DNA of 64,000 nucleotides from positions 50,367,262 through 50,431,261 of the forward strand of contig NC_012871.2 in the NCBI RefSeq assembly GCF_000003195.3, in the 5' to 3' direction. Below are positions 35,712-48,770 of the stretch, in pieces. Source of the stretch: Sorghum bicolor (lineage: Eukaryota > Streptophyta > Magnoliopsida > Poales > Poaceae). The notes beneath the pieces were generated by a model. It searched no databases and had not been told where the DNA came from. It worked only from the letters and a program-made list of their open reading frames with translations. The number at the start of each line of letters is the position of its first letter. Position 1 is the stretch's first letter. Both the position numbers and the translations under genes were made by a program.

Positions 35712-37065
35712 TGTTGACGGTCCTTAAATACCAAATATAATCATCAAATAAATAAAAAAAAGGATCCAAATGCAACCAACACCCAAACTTAGGGTTTTAT
35801 CTGACAGAATTCCACGAGTTTTGGTGTTTGTCTATTTCTGCAGGGGGTTATCAGGAAATACGGAAGAAAGGCCCACACGTCGGGTTTACATAGAGATATT
35901 AACGTGCCGTGCAATTTTCTGTCATCTAGAAGACTCCAGAAGCCACGGGAACGAACGGGAGGCCGAACGGGCCCGGGGGCAGGGCGCCCGCCCTGGTACA
36001 ACCACTAATCACAGAATGGAGTACACCATTACAAAGATCTCGTCGAGCTGATCGAAATGCATATATTATTTGCTATATTTGGAGTTCGGAATCAAGAGAT
36101 ATTAATAAAAGAAGGACTCCACATAAAAGAGCTGCGGGATTAATTGGGCCCAAATCAGATTTTGGTCCATTAAGGCCTATGTGCATTTTAATGATATATG
36201 GTGGAAAGTTTAGTACCACATCGTCTGCTGAACCAAAAATGCACAGAGGAGGAGGACTATATAAGCAGACCCCCTGGACCCTGGAGGAGAACAAGTTCAT
36301 CATAGAGTTGAGAGAAGCCCTCGAAGGAATACCTCTCCTCTAAATAAAATTTCTTTTAGGCTTAGCATCCAATGTGAGTAGAATTAGATCTTCTAGTTTC
36401 TACTAGATTGAGAGAAATAGAGTGGAGGTGTAGATCGGAGGAAGCCTGGCCTATTGGTGTCTACTCCGAGGTTGTACCTGCGGGATCAAGTCTTCTAACC
36501 CGAGGCTTGCTCCTAGGATTCTTCAGTATTTTTACTTCTAAATTCTAGTAAGTTCTTGTTTTATTGTTCTTTTGTTTATGAGTTTACTTTAATCTCTTCC
36601 GATTGAGTATTAGAGTAATCATTGCTAGCGTAAACGTGGTGTTTAGGCTAGGGTACTCATAGATATCCCCTGACTAGCTGGACCGTGGTAGTAGCGAGGA
36701 ACATGACATTTCCGAGTTACCTTTGCATCCCACATCTCGTTAGCAGGACGGGTAGGATTATAGGTGCAGGTCGAACATCCTTTGTGGTGTCTAGATTCCG
36801 TAAGCTTCCCCAATAGAACAGTAGATCATCCTTACCAAGGTTAGAACGAGACTACGGTTGTAGTCTTCTCTATACATCACTCACATCGAGAAACATTCTT
36901 TGTAGCCTAAAGGGATAGTAGCAATAGATTTGGTTAGTCAGATGCACCCTTTCTCCCAGTGGTAAAAATATAAATACGATACTCTGGAAAACCTCCCGGG
37001 TGAAATGCTCACCGATATCCGTGCGCTTGCGGATCATTTCCTGATTGCGTTACCAAATATCAACA
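35712..37065 (+). repeat. 5' LTR of element 1 (1,354 bp)
   Basis: It starts TGTTGACGG and ends ATCAACA. TATATAAG is at 36258-36265. It has one GGGCGCCCGCCC copy, where the 3' LTR has two. The 5' section (CTTAGGGTTTTATCTGACAG) and the 3' section (CCCAGTGGTAAAAATATAAA) are shared with the 1.65-kb LTRs of the related elements, but much of the middle is not. Confidence 0.9.
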
Positions 37066-37073
37066 AGCATTTC

Positions 37074-37091
37074 TGGCGCCGTTGTCGGAGA
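37074..37091 (+). promoter_or_regulatory. Primer-binding site, tRNA-Asp type
   Basis: TGGCGCCGTTGTCGGAGA, 8 bp after the LTR, differs at two positions from TGGCGCCGTTGCCGGGGA, the complement of a plant tRNA-Asp 3' end. Confidence 0.75.
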
Positions 37092-37184
37092 GAAAGATGG
37101 TTTGCTGAGATAACTTTAAGTCTTGCTATTATCTTGTATTATACTTTTATACTTTTATAATTTTATCTTTTTATTTTTATCTTT

Positions 37185-37655
37185 ATGGATAACTTAAATT
37201 CCATACCTATTATTGAATTCTTTGCACCTTCGGAGACCAGCCATAGACCATGGGAGTCAACAAGTCCTGCCCCTAATTATGATCTGTGTCCGGAGTTGAT
37301 TGCAATAGGTCAAAACCAACCCTTTTCTATAGCCGAGGTCCTATCTTTTAATCAAGAAGATAATGTACTTTTAGCTACACCTAGGGAATCTATTAATCTT
37401 TCTATAAATTATGGTTTAGACCTAGCCCTACAAGACCATGTTTTTTCTCGATATTTTCACATTGGTCTTAATCATATAACCTTTGATAGAGTCTTTCTTT
37501 ATTTATCTACTAGAAAAGGAAGGTATGTCTTCATTTGTGGACATCCTTCTTGCACTAGTCTTCATAAAAAATATCTTAGAGATAGAGAAGGAATCATCTC
37601 CCAGACGAGGAAAGGAAGTTTCAATAACCGATTTCCAAACATTTCAATCCCATAA
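37185..37655 (+). other. 156-codon frame of unknown origin in element 1
   Basis: The frame starts MDNLNSIPIIEFFAPSETSH soon after the primer site, where Gag should begin. It contains DLALQDHVFSRYFHIGLNHI. It does not resemble the Gag of elements 2 and 3 and I see no zinc knuckle. A shifted frame continues to 37938. It may be a decayed accessory or replaced 5' module. Confidence 0.3.
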
Positions 37656-39419
37656 TTCGGCTATCCAACCCATCCTTGAGCCTAATAATTTCTCCTATGC
37701 TCTTTCTCTTGAACCTCCCGATGATCCTATGAATCTCTCTAGACATCCCATTCATAAGAGTCACCAAGACCATAAGGAGGATCGAGAAGAGCAACATCAA
37801 TGGCTAGAGGGCACTAAAAATTCATGTGCTATCACCACATTTGAGATCTCCAACCCTCTCTTCCTTTCTATTTATAACAACTTTAAAAGAGCGGTTGTCG
37901 ATGCATATGTCTATAATAAATATTGCAGATCTCGTTGAGTTGATTGATGGTTTCCCAAGGACAAGCTTAGTGTCCTAAAACAAGCATTGATCAGATTGTG
38001 ACATGAACTTCTAATTATTTGCAACATTGCCTTGTGTATTGAGCATATAAAGATAATTATAGAAATATTCCTTCGGGTATTCTTGCCACTAACCTTTCTA
38101 GGATTGGAGCAAGAAGATCGGATGAATAACAAGCACAAGGTATGTGCAAACCAATCATCATGCAACATTGAATTAAATTCATCCAATCTTGAATTTTGCA
38201 AAATTCAAGCTTGGGGGAGTACTTTACATAAAAACATCATTTGCCATGTTGCTATGTTGGTTGTCCTTACCTATAAGACATGCTTAATTTGTAAAATACT
38301 AGTCACACTACTTCATCTCCACTTGAGTAGATATCTATAAAAGCCATCACGCTACCTTTGTTTATCCTAGTAAGTGTTAGTTTAGAAGTACTGTACATAC
38401 TTCTATTGGCTTTTAAATTAAGCATGGTGCTTAGGTTAAACAGCTTTCCTTAATCTGATTATACATGGAGTCTAGTTTGGTTACTGAATTAAAAACTGCT
38501 TGAGTAGACATTGGTATATTTTGTCGGACTAACCCCTGCAGGAAAACTTTCAATATCAACCTGGAAAGTCCTGAGATATAAACTCATTGGAGATAAAGGA
38601 GACACTTGAAGTTTAACAATTTGCACAAGAAGGACATAGCTCATTCATCATAAAGAGATGATCTATGGAGGGTGCCACAAACACGATGCACAACCGCTAA
38701 GAAAGGAAAGCTTCCACAAGGTGATACTATACCATCACTCTTCAATTAAGGTAACATCTTAAGGTACTTGACTATCACTTTTATAAGTTTCTCCTTGGTT
38801 CTGGCGTTCACATAAAATAAAGAGACAAACATGTATGATTTGTAGCTCCAAATTAACCAACCCAATTAATTCAACATGTCCAGTCCTTTAATCTTTGTTC
38901 TTAGTACTACCTTCGTGATCCCACACTCCTAATCATATAAGCTAAAATGTTGCACATTCAATCTTTGGAAGATTTAAACAAAACATAAATATAGATAGAT
39001 TATCTTTCCATTAGGTCGAGCAATCTGATCTGACAAATGTTTCTAATGCTACACTCATGATCCATCAATTTTGTCTTGCTCACTATGCTTAAGGTTAGAG
39101 AAGAACAAATACACTTTTGGTTCTGTTGGTGTTTTCCACCAACAGAGCCCATGCACTTGATCTCTGCCTTGTCTCTATGAGCAGGACACATTTTGAGAAA
39201 CGTGAAGGAGTTTTACAACTCCCAGACTCTACCAAGTGAAGGACCTGGATCTACGAGCACAAACACACTGAGCAGGATATTGCCAACACCGCACTTCGAA
39301 CTGCTGGGCAAACAACGAACATGGGTGACTCCGTATCAAGAGGTGCAGATGTCAAGCTCCACACCTAATCAAATGATGCACCTAAAGGATGAAGACGGTG
39401 AGAAGTCTTGTCCAGAAGA

Positions 39420-39976
39420 CTTAAAACATTGGATCCTTGTTGGAGGAGGTGAAGATCGTCAACTCAAGTCACCTTTCTTGATCAAGAAGGACGACCCTGG
39501 TGTCCCAAGCATCGAGTGCACAATTAATGGATACTCTTTTCAGAAGACACTCTACGATACCGGATCTGACGACAACATAATGGCCATAGTCACTTATCAG
39601 CTCCTCCATGGAACCATGCCCCTACAACCAATATACATTCAGCTCCAGATGATTTTCAGGTCATTGACATGGGAGAAGACGAGTATGATCCACCCATCAT
39701 CCTTAGGAGACCGTTCCTCAACACTATCAAAGCCATCATCTATATTGGAACCGGAAAAGTCCACATGCACTTCCCTCTGAAGAAGGCGACGCAACCGAAA
39801 CTAGAGGAGGCAAATCATCAAGAACGGATGGATAGACTACGAAGGAGAAGTGGTAAGGTCTGAAGACATACAGCTTGAACAAAACCATCCTGAGGAGACC
39901 GTAGCACCGAGTCAGGTGTGGAGAAAGAAGATAGCTATACACGAAGAGGAGGCACCGTCGGAACCACCAACTACGC
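39420..39976 (+). pseudogene. Remnant of second protease domain, element 1
   Basis: It reads LKSPFLIKKDDPGVPSIECT, then TLYDTGSDDNIMA with the D-T-G active-site triplet, matching the second retropepsin-like domain of element 2. About 80-100 bp are missing after IQLQM, shifting the frame. Further deletions follow before the nested LTR at 39977, and the last codons resume at 41649. Gag and the first protease domain are absent. Confidence 0.75.
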
Positions 39977-41648
39977 TGTTGGGTATTCTTAACATCATTA
40001 CCAAAAGTAGACTAAGTTCTCTAAATCTAGTAACGGTGCCAAAAATGCCAAACCTATCCCTCACACCACTTAAGCCAAGTTGTCACCCCCAACATGACAT
40101 GAGAGACGGGGTATTGAAATATGCAATTGCTCTTCTAAATAAATAATGAATGGGATCTGCAAGCGCACAGATTAATACCGATGCAGCATTTTAACCGGGA
40201 AGTATTCCAGGTATCGTTATTTATATTTTTACCACTGGGAAGGGATTAACAATCATCACTATTGATTACAGAATAGAATATGAGATTGAGCATCTAACAT
40301 TGCATGTATAATTGAGAACATTATATCTAACTCTTCATACAGGGATAAGTGTCACATAAAAGATATATGAAATAATAATAGTGACAAGGATAATTAATCT
40401 GATCAGCCACATATAAATATGATAAGCACCTCAATTAGATACTCTAGAAAGTCATTAGCATGGTATTAGAACAAACTACAAGAATATTCCCTAAGTTATT
40501 CTTAACTATATAGTCTAGCATATCATAGTTAGTGCAAGCATACTTAGCAATCATTGTGAGACAAGACTACGCCCATGCATAGTGATATTAGCAAGGAATA
40601 AGAGAAACATAGCAATCACTCCCCTGTAATAATGTTGCTCTGCCAGCCCAATACATGAGAGGGGGACTATATAAGAATCAATGAAGCTGTCACTATCACG
40701 AACCACCCCACGATCTGGCATATTGGGTACAATCGCAGATAAATACGGTATAAGCACCACGCCTACACAATATCTATCATTTACCCATGGATCCGATGGA
40801 TAAACGCTATACGATCCTAAGCATGTATATAGATCCAATCTAACTAAGCCAAGTACATAACTATGATAAACTAAGAACAATATAATCTTGAATATAAGCA
40901 AGTAGAGCAAAGTCATAAGCAATATATTGAAGTAGAACAAAGTCATATTCATAATATTGAAGAACAAAGATGATTAGAAAGCAATTAGAAGCATAATTAG
41001 AGAATTACCAAGAATCCTCTTGACAGATCCGGAAACCAATCGAAGATTGACTCCTTCTAGTTCTAATCCTATATAGCTATGCTAATCTAGATATCTAATT
41101 GATGTGGTGGCTCTAATCTTGATCAGAGGCTTCTTCTCCCTTGAAGAACAATGAATTAGGGTTGAGAGGCTCTCTCCTCCAGGGGCCAGGGGGTCTGGTT
41201 TTATAGTCCCTTCAAGTGAATATGGGCCGTTGGATCAAACCGACTTAGATTGTATGGTTTAGATTCATCCTTTAGGTCGGTGGAGATCTCCCACGAAGCA
41301 GAGTCCTGATTGGACTCCCAGAGGGGGCGGGCGCCCAGGGCAGGAGGGCGGGCGCCCAGGGCAGGAGGGCGGGCGCCCTGCCTCTGGCCCCGTTTTGCCT
41401 CCGCTTCGGTCTTGTGGCTTCTGGAGTCTTCTAGATGTAAGATAATTGCGCGGCACGTTAATATCTCTATGTAATCCCGACGTGTGGGCCTTTCTTCCGT
41501 ATTTCCTGATAACCCCCTGCAGAAATAGACAAACACCAAAACTCGTGGAATTCTGTCAGATAAAACCCTAAGTCTAGATGTTGATTTCATTTGAATCCTT
41601 TTCTTTATTTATTTGATAATTAAATTTGATACTTAAGGACCGTCAACA
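39977..41648 (-). mobile_element. Solo LTR (1,672 bp), reverse orientation
   Basis: On plus it runs from TGTTGGGTATTC to CCGTCAACA, the complement of an element-2-type LTR. Both sides carry TACGC (39972-39976 and 41649-41653), so this is a full insertion reduced by recombination between its LTRs. It holds three GGGCGGGCGCCC units. A minus TATA box (TATAAAA) is at 41199-41205. It splits the end of the protease frame of element 1. Confidence 0.93.
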
Positions 41649-41653
41649 TACGC

Positions 41654-43830
41654 CATCCAGTGAATCCCAGGACGACTAAGAAAACGGAGAGTCCCGTTCG
41701 GAGGACTTAAAAACACCGAACGCCTTGCCAAGAGGTAAACTTGGTACTTATCCTTTTCCTTTCAATAGTTTGCCTAGTTAATCAGGTTTATGATATCTTG
41801 AAAAGAAAATAAAAATGTTAAAAATAGTAAGCCCCATGTGAGTATGCTCATGGCATAAAACCCATAGGTACATTAACTGTGGTGGCATAAAATAAATATG
41901 TTTTCATCTTACAATAAAAATATAAATAATAAGTGCATGATCCTGCTAAATAAAATTTATTAGGAGGAAGCTCAATATGATAAAGGCAAAGAGATTTTTT
42001 GCTAACACTTAACCAGTTCCACAAATCTTTGTTGTCTATTTGAGCTCCACAGAATTCAAGGATCAAAGAAGACTAGCAGACGGAGGACATCCTAATCGCT
42101 GTCAGGGTACTGCCAACTTTCGAATACACCTTCGTCACTTGCTAGCTACATCAGAAGAAATTACGTCAAAATACAGCTTGGGGGAGAGCACCCCTATTTA
42201 TCCAGCTAAGTGTTTCTACTCGCGTTTATACTTTACTCAAATAATAAAAAGATGCATAATCGTAAAAAAACCCAAATAAAGATTTTGTGCTTTTATATAT
42301 ATCTTCGCTTAGTTTGCTAAATAAATAAATAGAGTTTCTATGAACCCTTATGATAAACTCTCACATGGAAATGATGAATAGTTGCTCTGCCATGACTAGT
42401 TATTAAAAAAGAAATCTCTCTCAAGTTTAGGCATAACTGTTATAATTTAAACCTGCTCTAAACCTGAACTTGTGGGAAGAGTACTTGATCTGAAGTCTAA
42501 GTCATTAATGGATATGATATGGAAAGGTTGAGCTGTTGTTTATCTGTTCCTAGAGATGCTAGAATTCTGGAGAATTTTATATTTTAAAAATCTTTAAAAT
42601 AACACATGATGAGTTCATGTATGATGAGAGTTTAAATTCCTACCATAGCCATATATACATGCTTGTCATACTTTGAGCCACACATTTACTTTTTACTGCT
42701 TATGAGCATTGAGTGTGGTCAAGCTGTGTAGACCCTTAGGAGCTTGTCATGTGGTTAAATCAAGATTCACTTGCACGTTCACTCATACATGCTACTTCTT
42801 CTCTGGAAGTACGCATCCACATACATCCACTCATTTCCATCTCTAGATTCACCCAAAAGTATTCTACTCCTAATCCGGGAGAGAATAGCCAAAAACATTA
42901 TCCTATCCCTGTTATTTCCTATGAAATAAATGCTCGAGTTATCTTGGTTACTACCACTTGCTATATTATTTCACGAAATGAGTGCTCTAAAAAAAAGAAG
43001 AAAAAGAGGAAAAAAATACGAGGAAATAAAAAGGGGCAAGTGCCCGGAACCTCGAATAAAAGAAAAAGTGAGACGAGAGGTAAAAATGGACAAGTGTCCG
43101 ACAGTAGAATTAGGGGTACAAGATACCCACCTGAGAGGAAAGAAAAAGAAAATATAGAGTATCTCATTCTCCTTAAAAAGCTTCAAAGTGCAAGAAAGGT
43201 ATGTATCCCCTTAAAAGAGCAAAAGTAGAATCAGATTTCACCATTGTTATCACCATCATCACCATACACCATTCACTCGCCACACATGCACATCTTGATT
43301 TGACTTATTGACTTGTTCTTCTGGATCCTTGGTTTGACTATGCAATAAATGTCTTGTAAGTATGTATTATCTGTCTCCCACCTATGAGCTCCAGATATCA
43401 AAACCTTATTAGAGTAGGGTGAGAGAGAAGGCAATATCACTATGCCTTATACCAAAAATACCACATACTTTGAGATAAGGCATATACCATTACTGTCTTG
43501 GTAAGGATCCAGAAATACCATAAAAGAGAGATCTGAGAGAGTCATACAAGGAATCTCTGAGTTTTATTTGAAAATCTGCAAAAACTCCAGAGCTATAGCT
43601 GATCAAGAACAAGAGACATGACGCTTGACTTGTTCGTTCTATCTTTTAACTGCTCAAGACATAAGTGACGGTTGCAAGCCCCATGGTGAAAGGTAAAATG
43701 AGTAAGTTTTTAGTCTTAACAGTTTACTCTAACTCAGAGATGAGATCTTACTTTTAAGGCATGAAACCACTGCAGAAACTCTTAAGTTCATCCTTGCTCT
43801 GGGACGAGCAAGAGGTAAGCTTGGAGGAGT
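41654..43830 (+). other. 3' non-coding part of element 1
   Basis: It aligns by eye with 53830-56043 of element 2: CAGCTTGGGGGAGAGCACCC at 42175, GAGAGGTAAAAATGGACAAG at 43075, and a purine tract before the 3' LTR. No reverse transcriptase, RNase H or integrase motif is seen in any frame. Confidence 0.75.
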
Positions 43831-45205
43831 TGTTGACGGTCCTTAAGTACCAAAGATAATCATCAAATAAATAAAGAAAAGGATCCAAATGCAACCAACA
43901 CCCAGACTTAGGGTTTTATCTGACAGAATTCCACGAGTTTTGGTGTTTGTCTATTTCTGCAGGGGGTTATTAGGAAATATGGAAGAAAGGCCCACACATC
44001 GGGTTTACATAGAGATATTAACGTGTCGTGCAATTTTCTATCATCTAGAAGACTCCAGAAGCCACGGGAACGAACGGGAGGCCGAACGGGCCCGGGGGCA
44101 GGGCGCCCGCCCTCCCCCATTGGGCGCCCGCCCTCGTACAAGCATGAATCACAGAATGGAGTACACCATTACAAAGATCTCATCGAGCTGATCGAAATGC
44201 ATATATTATTTGCTATATTTGGAGTTCGGAATCAAGAGATATTAATAAAAGAAGGACTCCACATAAAAGAGCTGCGGGATTAATTGGGCCCAAATCAGAT
44301 TTTGGTCCATTAAGGCCTATGTGCATTTTAATGAGATATGGTGGAAAGTTTAGTACCACATCGTCTGCTGAACCAAAAATGCACAGAGGAGGAGGACTAT
44401 ATAAGCAGACACCCTGGCCCCTGGAGGAGAACAAGTTCATCATAGAGTTGAGAGATGCCCTTGAAGGAATACCTCTCCTCTAAATAAAATTTCTTTTAGG
44501 CTTAACATCCAATGTGAGTAGAATTAGATCTTCTAGTTTCTACTAGATTGAGAGAGATAGAGCGGAGGTGTAGATCGGAGGAAGCTCGGCCTATCGGAGT
44601 CTACTCCGAGGTTGTACCTGCGGGATCAAGTCTTCTAACCCGAGGCTTGCTCCTAGGATTCTTCAGTATTTCGACTTCTAAATTCTAGTAAGTTCTTATT
44701 TTATTGTTCTTTGGTTTATGAGTTTACTTTAATCTCTTCCAGTTGAGTATTAGAGTAATCATTGCTAGCGTAAACGTGGTGTTTAGGTTAGGGTACTCAT
44801 AGATATCCCCTGACTAGCTGGACCGTGGTAGTAGCGAGGAACATGACATTTCCGAGTTACCTTTGCATCCCACATCTCGTTAGCAGGACGGGTAGGTTTA
44901 TAGGTGCGGGTCGAACATCCTTTGTGGTGTCTAGATTCCGTAAGCTTCCCCAATAGAACAGTAGATCATCCTTACCAAGGTTAGAACGAGACTACGGTTG
45001 CAGTCTACTCTATACATCACTCACATCGAGAAACATTCTTTGTAGCCTAAAGCGATAGTAGCAATAGATTTGGTTAGTCAGATGCACCCTTTCTCCCAGT
45101 GGTAAAAATATAAATACGATACACTGGAAAACCTCCCAGGTGAAATGCTCACCGATATCCGTGCGCTTGCGGATCATTTCTTGATTGCGTTACCAAATAT
45201 CAACA
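43831..45205 (+). repeat. 3' LTR of element 1 (1,375 bp)
   Basis: Matches 35712-37065 with scattered substitutions and one extra 21-bp-scale GGGCGCCCGCCC unit near 44100-44135. TATATAAG is at 44398-44405. Confidence 0.9.
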
Positions 45206-45437
45206 GTGGGGCCGATCTTTTTGGTGTTGGAGAACGCGGTGGAGGAGTTGGAGACCTCGGTGGTTTCTCCCAGTGGTAAAAATATAAATACGATACACTG
45301 GAAAACCTCCCAGGTGAAATGCTCACCGATATCCGTGCGCTTGCGGATCATTTCTTGATTGCGTTACCAAATATCAACAGTGGGGCCGATCTTTTTGGTG
45401 TTGGAGAACGCGGTGGAGGAGTTGGAGACCTCGGTGG
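45090..45437. repeat. 174-bp exact tandem duplication across LTR/gene junction
   Basis: 45090-45263 and 45264-45437 read the same base for base by eye. Each unit holds the last 116 bp of the LTR, the GTGGG target duplication and about 58 bp of the CACTA gene. A second apparent LTR end therefore sits at 45379. Confidence 0.93.
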
Positions 45438-47433
45438 AGGAGGTGGAGACCGTGGTGGAGGCGGTGGCGGGGTCGGTGTGGCCGCCGCAGGTGTTGGAGG
45501 AGATCCATCATTGTCACCGCCCGCAGCACTATGATGCGCTAGGGAAAGAACTGGACTTAGGTTGGAGAGTCCCTGCAAAGAAAATAATTACAAGTTTTGT
45601 GAGCAAACTTTTTTTAAATTCAATACATAATAAATAATATAAGAAGTAAAATCACGCACAAACCTATGGTGAGGAATAATTATGAAGCGCTTGCGCCAAC
45701 AAATAAACGTCTTCTCAGCTTCACCTAAGGTCTTCTTTCTGTCTCCCCCTTCTATTTCTAGAGGCACACTGCCACAACCTTTCTCAACCCTATCAACCAA
45801 GACGCTAGCATATCCACCAGGTACTGGTCGATTATGGATTTTTGGAGTTCTCGTTCGGTGATAGGGTTGACAACAGCGATAGCCACCTTTTTTGTTGCAT
45901 TCTCATCTGGTACATGCAACTCACAGGTAGTAAAAGCCTCTGTGACATCATCCACGGGGAAGTTTAGCTTTTTGTCATCCTGAATGGTTGGTACTTCCAT
46001 GGATGCGCAGCTGCTTTTCAACTGGCCTAGGGGGCTAACGTCGACCTCAGACTGTGATGTACCTTGCCCTTTCGTCATTTGACTAAGTGTTGCTTGCACT
46101 TGCCTTTGAATCTCCGCCTGCATCCATTCTTCACGAGCTTTCTCGCGCTTTTCTGACTGCAGAACAAAAGCTTCCAGCCGGCGGATCCGCTCTGCCTCCT
46201 CATCCTTCTTTCTCTGGTGGCTTCTGTAGGTATCTTGATCAGCTTGGAATGATTGCAGCCACAGAACGGCCCCATAGCCTCTCGTACGCCCACCGTGCTT
46301 AGGATTTTCAAGCGCATAGGTGAGTTCATCCTTCTCCCGTTAGTCCTAAACTCATCAGAGTGAACCGCCTCTCGTGCACGGACTAGTCTCTCAGCTGCTT
46401 TAGAGATTTCTTGACCCCAAACTAGCGCCCCGGTGTCTGGGTCCACGCTTCCCCCATCACCGTAGAACCAATGCTTTGAGCACTCGCTCTAATTCTTTGC
46501 TATTGTCTCGGGGTATGACCCCCCTAACAAGTATCTCCTGTTCCATTCGGTCCCACTTGGGAACAACACTCTTATAACCACCTGATCCCATATGATGGTG
46601 GTATGTCTTTTTTACTTGCATTCTCTTTGTTTGTAATGGCTCGTTCCTCGCCCTCTTCTTATGTTTTGTAATGCACGAAGTCATCCCAGAAGGCCCACAA
46701 CTTTACATATTGCTTGAGGTTGAAATTTGGAGTCTCATTTTTCTTGACAAATTTATTGTACAAAGACTTCTTCCAATTCTGGAACAGTACCGCCATCTTC
46801 TTCATAGTCCAGTTATAAATTCGCACCTTCAACTCTTCATCGTTGGTGTCAAAGGTGAAAACGTCCGTGGCGGCTTTCCAAACTAACTCCTTGTCACGAT
46901 CAGAGACAAAACTGATTTTAGGAGCACCTCGCTTCTCTCTCCATTCACGAGCACTGATCGATATTTGATCTCTCACAAGGTATCCACAGTGACTAACATA
47001 TTTATTTGCATGTTCACCAAGTGGTCTGCCTATAGCTATGTCAAACTCGGAGATTACATAGCGGCCCTCCAACGACTTCTTTGGCCCTCGTGGAGGTACG
47101 CTTCTCCCTTTTGAGGTCGATCCAGAAGGCTACATGTAGATATAGAAACAAAAATACTAAATTAATAACCAAGTAAGTCTAAAACCTAATGTAAGAGATG
47201 CATTATATATGTTTACATTTACATACCTCGCCAGTATTTCCTTCTTGTTGCACGACACGTTGTTGGTCAGGCGCATTGCCCTCTTGTTGCTCAGGAGCAT
47301 TGCCCTCTTGTTGCTCAGTCGGATTGTCTTGCATGATCTCGTTGTAATCAATAAAGTACTGACTACCGTCGTCAATCATATTTTGAATGGCATCTTCTAT
47401 ATAATCAGGATCATCGTGAGGACGGTCGGCCAT
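45211..47433 (-). pseudogene. CACTA Transposase_24-Ulp1 gene, 5' part
   Basis: The coding start is probably ATG 47433 (MADRPHDDPDYIEDAIQNMI). Exon 1 ends at 47227 with donor GAG/GTATGT, and exon 2 starts at 47129. KYVSHCGYLVRDQISISARE and WTMKKMAVLFQNWKKSLYNK, then GSGGYKSVVPKWDRMEQEIL, mark a Transposase_24 (Ptta/En/Spm, TNPA-like) domain that would bind the subterminal repeats. A coiled, Glu-rich stretch and a region with LNFPVDDVTE and KKTLGEAEKTFICWRKRF follow. Then comes a Pro-rich block of repeated PPPRSP into which the retrotransposon inserted. At least two frameshifts are visible (near 46620 and near 45860). The gene resumes at 35706. Confidence 0.75.
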
Positions 47434-47489
47434 TTCTATGTCTGCAACCATATATAAGATAAGAAATACACTAGAATAATATAAGTGCT

Positions 47490-48250
47490 GGAGTGCTCCA
47501 AACTAAAAAATAATACTAAAAAAATAATACGAACAATAACACTAGAATAATATACTAGCACAATATATTTCATAACAATTCAAAACACTACAATTCATAA
47601 TATACTAGAAATAATATACTAAAAAGTCTTTTAAGCCAAGTAATACACTAGAATAATATACTAAAAAATAATACTAAAAAATAATACTAGAATAATAATA
47701 CAAACAATAATATATACAAAATACTACAATTCATAATATACTACAATAATATACTAAAAAGTCTTTTAAGCCAAGTAATACACTAGAATAATATACTAAA
47801 TAATAATACTAAAAAATAATACAAGAATAATAATACTAGAATAATAATACAAACAATAATATATACAAAACACTACAATTCATAATATAGTAGAATAATA
47901 TACTAAAAAGTCTTAAGCCAAGTAATATACTAGAATAATATACTAAAAAAATAATACTAGAATAATAGTACAAACAATAGTATATACAAAACACTACAAT
48001 TCATAATATAGTAGAATAACATACTAAAAAGTCTTTTAAGCCAAGTAATATACTAGAATAATATACTAAAAAATAATACTAGAATAATATTAAAAAACAA
48101 TAATATATACCAAAATACTACAATTCATAATATACTAAAATAATATACTAAAAAGTCTTTTAAACCAAGTAATATACTAGAATAATATACTAAAAATAAT
48201 ACTAAAAATAATACTAAAATAATAGTACAAACAATAATATATATAATAAC
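47490..48250. repeat. AT-rich minisatellite, about five units of 123-145 bp
   Basis: AAAAAGTCTTTTAAGCCAAG (or close variants) recurs near 47619, 47758, 47903, 48027 and 48150, each followed by TAATAYACTAGAATAATATA. It lies between the first coding exon and the promoter, so it probably sits in a leader intron. Confidence 0.85.
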
Positions 48251-48475
48251 AATTTAAAACACAATATATATCATAAATGTATATATGTACATATATATAA
48301 TTATAAATATACAATTGTATATTATATATATGTATATTCAAAACACATGCAGTATATCATAACATTCATTTATTATATATATTTATTATATATATACATA
48401 TATATACATTTATTATATATATATATATTCATTCATTTTGCAGATTATATATATATATATACATTCATTTATTTA
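48251..48475. repeat. TA-rich low-complexity tract
   Basis: Long runs of TATATA with ATTCATTTATT interruptions. No function is evident. Confidence 0.8.
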
Positions 48476-48706
48476 GCAGATTAACTTTATAGCCGGAGTT
48501 CGATCTTGATATAATACATTGACAGTTAGACGCGGCCGACCGGGAGTTGATGATCGACGTATGTGGAGGAAGAAGACAGCGCTGGTGGCGGAGATGGCGC
48601 CCGCGGCGGCGCTCGTGGCGGAGATGGCCGCGGCGGCGCTGGAGAAGGCCACGCGGCGGCGCTGGACGACGGCGCGGGCAGACGAAACGGCGGCGGCGCT
48701 GGTCAT
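48473..48706 (-). other. GC-rich leader exon with a 77-codon frame
   Basis: The minus frame MTSAAAVSSARAVVQRRRVA lies just downstream of the TATA box and upstream of the TA-rich tract. It could be an upstream frame or a first exon spliced to 47433. Several other frames are open because of GCC/GCG repeats, so coding is uncertain. Confidence 0.3.
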
Positions 48707-48770
48707 GGAAGGCGGCGGTTCAGGTCTGCTCGACGAAGACGAAGCATGTTCAGATTTAGGGCAATTGCGG

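Larger units (their letters stand above)
35712..45205 (+). mobile_element. LTR retrotransposon 1 (Gypsy-like, tRNA-Asp primed)
   Basis: LTRs at 35712-37065 and 43831-45205 share TGTTGACGGTCC starts and AATATCAACA ends. A primer site and a purine tract (GCTTGGAGGAG) adjoin them. The 5 bp GTGGG is duplicated. The internal region keeps only remnants of the second protease domain plus non-coding sequence. Its 5' half is unlike element 2 while its 3' half is similar. A reverse solo LTR is nested at 39977-41648. Confidence 0.9.

Noticed and set aside
35770..36051. Frames beginning RVLSDRIPRVLVFVYFCRGL in every LTR
   Set aside because: They recur because the LTR sequence recurs. They lie upstream of the TATA box and vary in length.
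42749..43228. 159-codon Lys/Glu-rich frame in element 1
   Set aside because: It lies in the 3' non-coding part. The same region in elements 2 and 3 is not open in this frame.
45319..45637. Plus-strand Gly/Val-rich frames
   Set aside because: They are antisense to the Pro-rich exon of the CACTA gene and reflect its repeated codons.
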